This document shows, one piece after another, positions 58,913 to 64,000 of a stretch of DNA of 64,000 bases. The stretch lies in the NCBI GenBank assembly GCA_949318235.1, contig OX439132.1, positions 25,725,794 through 25,789,793 of the forward strand, read 5' to 3'. The DNA is from Ecdyonurus torrentis. Taxonomy: Eukaryota > Arthropoda > Insecta > Ephemeroptera > Heptageniidae. Made by a program: the position numbers and the translations under genes. Numbering within the stretch: the stretch's first letter is position 1; the number at the start of each line of letters is the position of its first letter. Under the pieces are notes generated by a model that had not been told where the DNA came from, did no database searches, and worked only from the letters and a program-made list of their open reading frames with translations.

Positions 58913-58936
58913 AAAAAAAAAAAAAAAAAAAAAAAA
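58913..58936. repeat. Poly-A tract, 24 nt
   Basis: Uninterrupted adenine run. Confidence 0.9.
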
Positions 58937-59137
58937 CGAAAATATTTTTTGATGTCTTTTTTAAAACGTGATATTCTTTAAAAATAATAATAATGCTCTT
59001 AAATAAAATTTTGATTTTCCTTGTTCTTAAGACTTAAATTTTTATAAATAAAAAAAAGTTAAATTGAGTTTTTCTAAGAAGATTAATCGATGTCTAAGAC
59101 CCTCTATACAATCTATGTGATATTTCAGTATCTTTTT

Positions 59138-59142
<5 letters not shown>

Positions 59143-59177
<35 letters not shown>
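59143..59177. repeat. (TC)n microsatellite
   Basis: About 17 TC units. Confidence 0.95.
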
Positions 59178-59180
<3 letters not shown>

Positions 59181-59881
59181 AAAAAAAAAAAAAATTTTTG
59201 CTAGTTTAAAGGATTCAAGATTTGAAGAAGATGTGGACTTAAACTTAAGCTATATGATTTTGAACGAAACAAATCACGATCGCAAAGGACTCAAGGTAAA
59301 TCGAAAGGTGTAGAACTTCTTACGCATACAAAGTACCTTATTTTATTTTTTTACTTAAAATATACCTATATTAAATAGTCATGATTTTATATTATATAAC
59401 ATTAAATTATATAACTTTACAGTGGTTCTGCAGTAAAATGAAGTAATTTGAATTGATAATAATTATTCCTTTAGTTCTATATATTTGAGTATAATAATTA
59501 CAGTTCAAAGATTCATAAAAAATTTCAGTACTACAAAGTAGCAGCTTACAAAGTGAGAAGTTTAAGATAAAAAGTACAATGATTTTTTAAAAGAATGTAG
59601 AATTTTTAATAAGCATTTTATTTTTAAAATAAAAAAAATACGTAATCGATATTTATGAATTTTATACATCGATAAGTTTATTTTCAATTGCCAAAAAGAT
59701 ATTCAGAGGCATATTGTGCAGCGGTACAAATGTAAAAGAATTTGCTTGCTTATTGAGCTGAAAACTTGGCAAAAATTGCTATACAATTTTTTGTCCTCTT
59801 TTTTCTCTTTTGACCAATAAAAAAATTTAAGCAAGTCTAGGACTTTCGTTTCAATGAAAACATAAGAATTTTTATCTTAAC

Positions 59882-59912
<31 letters not shown>

Positions 59913-59913
59913 T
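59882..59913. repeat. Poly-T tract with one C, 32 nt
   Basis: Thymine run interrupted once near 59893. Confidence 0.9.
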
Positions 59914-62902
59914 CTCATACGAGTTTCAAAGAACTTCTGACGTCAAATACGATATTTTTCATCGAAAATTTAAGGAACAATAATCCACTTTAAGACTGAT
60001 ATGCTTGAGATAATCTCAATGTTTAATGTTTATATCTTTAAGTAGTGAAAGTACAAAGAAAAAGGTATTTTTATAGTCAAAATTTAATATATTGTTATAA
60101 ATAAGGAAACTATGAACATTTAATACAATATTTTTTAAAGAAAATTTAATATATTTTTTTTCGAGACAGGAAAAATCTAGAAACAAGAAAATATAATATA
60201 AAGTGATTTGTTTCTATGCGTATAGAGTATACACTACGCTACACTACCTTCATAAATCATTAAATTTATCTTTTTAGTATTGTAAAAATTATGTATAGTT
60301 TGAAATTTATTTGAAAAATATAATAAAGAAAAAATAAACTTGAATTTATTTTTAGAGATGGAAAATATTTTTTACAACCAAATTTTGATTTTGCATATCT
60401 AAACTTAATCATTGTAATTGCGTTGTAGTATAATTTGAAAATTAAAGTAATGCATTATGAACTTTATAACATAGCGTTAATAATAAATTTCATTTTAGAC
60501 GTTATGAGTAAATGTAAGTGCAAATTATTATTACATATTGGAGTAAGATAATTAAATAAGTTTATGATGCAGTGAATGATATAAATAAACTAAGAAAGAA
60601 TTTATTTTTATCTAAATTATGTTTTTGAAACCTAAATAGAAATGAGAAATATTACTATTGTATATATGTTATTTATTTTTTAAAGTATATAACCTTTTTT
60701 TTTTTGTATTTTTTGTGTCCACCTTTAATTTAAAATTTATTACTTTTATAACAAGTATATTTTATAGCTTTAAAAGTAGTGAAAATAGATTATCCTAAAA
60801 GTTTTTGCACACACATACATAGAAATATCTCATATATGACAATTTGAAATATTTGAACAAACGATCATATTTTTATATTTCTTTTTCCGTTCTCGTTTAT
60901 ACTAAAATTGTGATAAAAAAAAATCGGAAGCAATATACATTGAAAATCGTTTTAAGTAATAAATCAATATGATAGTTGTTTGAAATTTTGTTATATATGG
61001 CAAAAACTTTATGTACTACAAGATTTGTTATAGCATCTGCCGAGCGTTCATATGTTTTTCTTTTTATATAAACAGTATAACTGATTTTTTAAACATAATA
61101 TATTTATTTAACATGTGATAGCTAAATACATTTAACAAATATCATAATAATATAATATGGCATTTGAATAACTTAAAAGCTTCATATCATGCAGTTACGT
61201 TTGTGCGATGCAAATTAAATGATAATAGATTTTTATGTAATATAGAAAGAAGTCATTAAAAAAATTAAGTGTCTTGTTTTTTTAAAATCAGCTTTTTGTT
61301 CATGAGATATTATGGGTTGATGTTGTTCTTTTATACCAAAAATGGTTAACTTATTTTCAAAATTAGGTTACACATAAAGAGAAAGTCCTGTAAAATGAAA
61401 AAAATATTTAAATAAATAATATTTCAAATAATTAACCAGAAATGATTGAACAAATAGCAATAATTTATAAAAAAAAATTTAAATGGCTTTTAAAACTAAT
61501 CAATTCATTTTTTTTTCTTTTTTCTTTCCCTTAATGGAATGAATTTTTTCAAAGCGAGAAAGAAACTTTTATAGAAAAGTAAAAACTCAATCTAAAATAA
61601 TTCTGTTCAAGTAGATCGTGTTTTGAGAAAAAATGAATATTTCTTCCAACTTTTTCTCCCTTTTTAGCCAATTATATTGAAAAATATTAATAAAAAAATT
61701 CAGAATGTGTAAAAAATATATATATATATATATATATTAAAAAATCTGTAATGTATTTTTTTTAAATACATTTGAGGGAAAAGAGAGATAAAGTCTAATT
61801 TGTTATTTATGAACATTTTTACCTACAATTAATATTTTGAAACATAAAAATTAGTTTAACATTTGTCATTTTATTCATGAACACTTAACAAAACTACCAA
61901 AACATTGAATAGGTCCTCATTGTTTTATATTATATGACAAGGATTTGTGGTGTTCTAAAATGTTTGACAAGAGTTTTAATTGCTCTGAGTTTTGATTATG
62001 TTGCCGTTTAGTTTTGTGGTTTGATGTATTGCCACACTTTCAATATTGATTGCTAAAACTGGCGATGTTATAGTTATAATACAAAATTTATAATTCAACG
62101 ATGTATTAGTGTTTTCTATATACGCATGAATAATACCGCATTACTTCAACTATGATGTTTTACACAACGCTGGAGTGTTTACATTTATTCATCAATATAT
62201 TTCAGGGTAGTTTAATAACTATAACATAATATAGAATACAAAAATCAAAAGAAAATACGTTTTTTTGATACCGATAACTTTGCATATCTGCAAAGAAACT
62301 GTGAGTATTTAATTATGAGAACTACGAGATTTTTTTTTCAATACATACTGTATTGGGGAAAAGATTTCAATTTCTAATGCAGTATTAAATACATGAATAT
62401 GAAACAGTACAATCAATATTTTTTTTGTAACCTCTATCCATATAAAATGGGATGACAAATTATTAAATAAAATCTACTATGACGTTTGATATGTACGCAA
62501 AATTGTGGTGACATATTTTAGTAAAATTTCAAAAACTTGGGATAAATTTACTAAAATGTATAGGCATAATATACGTTGAATTTTTTTGAATAATTAAATG
62601 TATTGTCACAATTGTGTACGTCAAGGTCTCTTAATCCAGCAAAGATCTATAACATCACAAATGTATTTGTAAAAGAAAAAAAAATCTGAATTTCTTGCAG
62701 CTTAGCGAACACACAGCAAAATTTTTATAAAATAAATTATAATTTAATGTTTTAAATTTTAACTCAATTTAAAAATAAGAAAAAAAAGGGGGAGAGAAGA
62801 ACATAATATTAAACTTTCAAGTGGTTTAAAATACATTACTATAAAGAATAACAACACCATATTATATAATATGACAAATGATACAAGAGTTAAAAACTTA
62901 AG

Positions 62903-62925
62903 TTTTTTTTTTTTTTTTTTTTTTT
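62903..62925. repeat. Poly-T tract, 23 nt
   Basis: Uninterrupted thymine run. Confidence 0.9.
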
Positions 62926-63684
62926 GTGCTTGGAACGAGAAAAGTGGGTACGACATTTTCAGGTGAAATAAGAAATTTTCTTCTTTTCCTTTCCATATCA
63001 TTTTCATCCACTTCATTTATCTTTACGGATGAGTGAACGGTTTAATGCACCGAAAACAACGTAACTCAGCCTTTTTATTATCTTTAAGTAAGAAATATAA
63101 AAAAATATATATATTATTTTATATAGCATACATAAAATAAAATAGTTCTTTGTGAATTTTCAATGTAAAGAAATAAATTTTAAATATTTTTTTTTATATG
63201 TATAATTTATATCTCAGAACTTTTTTTATTTTAATTCTTGATGCTCTAATTTTCATGTCTTGTTTTCTTTCTTGTTTATAATATGCATATTAATTTGAAA
63301 ATTAAGAAGACAAACTTAATTTACATAATGTCATTTATTCTTCATTTTAATCATAGTAAATTATCTTTGAAAAGATTAAAATTAACAATTAAGAAGTTTT
63401 AATCATTCCGGGGTCAGTATTTTTGTAGTAAAACTAAAGAAATGTCTTTAATTTCAACATTTCTGTCGAAAACTCTTTTTCTTCTATACATAGTATGAAA
63501 ACAAATATTAATGCTCAATTATTATTGTTTATTTATTTTTTGGCTTTGAATAAACCTCAGTGAGGTACTGGCAGTTTCCCAACTGCATTTATTCACCCCG
63601 AATCTTCCAAAACCCTGTATGTGTACGTGGGGGTTCATCTGAAACAGGTCGGTCATGGCCTATACGAAGAGAAATTACTACATA

Positions 63685-63876
63685 TAGCAGGTAAATGTAT
63701 CCTGTATTTTGCAATAGGTACACTTTAATTTAGAACAGGTAGTTATAAACTACAATACCACTTAATTTAAGTGAGTCACGCCTTTATTGTAGCATATTGC
63801 ACCTGCATTAGGTATTATTGTAGTATAATAATACCTGTGTTCTAGGTTATATGTCTACCTATTGCATTTACTTGCC
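63685..63876. mobile_element. Fold-back element near the right edge
   Basis: Left arm about 63685-63759 and right arm about 63811-63876 match inverted: GCAGGTAAATG against GCAAGTAAATG, GCAATAGGTA, TAGAACAGGTA against TAGAACACAGGTA, and ACTACAATACC against ACTACAATAATACC. The left arm has an extra block of about 13 bp. The loop contains the palindrome CACTTAATTTAAGTG. It may be part of a larger repeat: sequence from 63545 to the window end is less AT-rich and contains the near-repeat CCGAATCTTCCAA / CCGAATCTCCAA. Confidence 0.6.
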
Positions 63877-64000
63877 TTAAGTATTATTTATTTTCCGTGT
63901 ATCAAACATCCAGGCATTCGCCATTACAAACTGAGGAAACCGTGGAAACAGTCTCAGTCAGGATGGTCGGTAAGGTTGACGTTGCCTTCCGAATCTCCAA

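Larger units (their letters stand above)
58206..63540. other. AT-rich DNA, no gene seen
   Basis: About 5.3 kb with no supported coding frame or long inverted repeat. It includes homopolymer and (TC) tracts and one isolated TGACGTCA at 59938-59945. The latter sits in a segment that may be a very worn relative of the TTAA family, but the match is too weak to call. Confidence 0.55.

Noticed and set aside
63598..64000. LTR pair suggested by CCGAATCTTCCAA and CCGAATCTCCAA
   Set aside because: Similarity is limited to about 12 bp, with no TG...CA ends, primer-binding site or coding sequence visible.

Overview
This window is non-coding, A+T-rich eukaryotic DNA, roughly three quarters or more A+T by eye, and I find no intact protein gene in it. 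The longest open frames (about 60 to 117 codons) are almost all read-throughs of dinucleotide repeats, poly-A/T tracts or inverted-repeat transposons. Very long (TA)n, (GA)n and (GT)n microsatellites, many A/T homopolymers of 20 to 50 nt, short non-autonomous DNA transposons and decayed LINE 3' ends point to an invertebrate animal nuclear genome, in an intergenic or deep-intronic region. I cannot name the phylum from sequence alone.

Layout. 1-6100: a decayed coding fragment at 1078-1242, a retroposon 3' end at 731-862, an RFX X-box-like motif at 1762-1775, a fold-back element at 3959-4252, a possible small first exon at 4409-4477 (minus strand), and large (TA), (GT) and (GA) arrays. 6.1-19 kb: a cluster of fold-back elements (8636-8921, 10355-10675, 11035-11600 with a second element nested inside, 11642-11884 with a perfect 9-bp target duplication, 16091-16260, 18487-18646) plus the first copy of a TTAA-flanked family (9390-9631). 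19-35 kb: mostly anonymous AT-rich DNA with microsatellites, a recognisable LINE ORF2 C-terminus with its 3' UTR at 25079-25603, a retroposon 3' end at 27096-27218, an exon-like open frame near 27782-27897 and a long-armed TTAA element at 33138-33482. 35-56 kb: seven further copies of the TTAA family (three in a row on the minus strand at 54-56 kb), a tRNA-like sequence at 44882-44955 and a 293-bp terminal-inverted-repeat element at 45112-45404. 56-64 kb: a third retroposon 3' end, a GC-rich island with a degenerate internal duplication at 57898-58205, and a fold-back at 63685-63876.

The main pattern is that the non-repetitive-looking, less AT-rich DNA is largely palindromic transposon debris. 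The best supported is a roughly 345-bp TTAA-flanked MITE family with eight copies, most carrying the octamer TGACGTCA near the centre. The same octamer or close variants also occur in several unrelated fold-backs. Three retroposon 3' ends share a terminal stem-loop before a (TTA)n tail, including a base change that keeps pairing, which suggests selection on that RNA structure.
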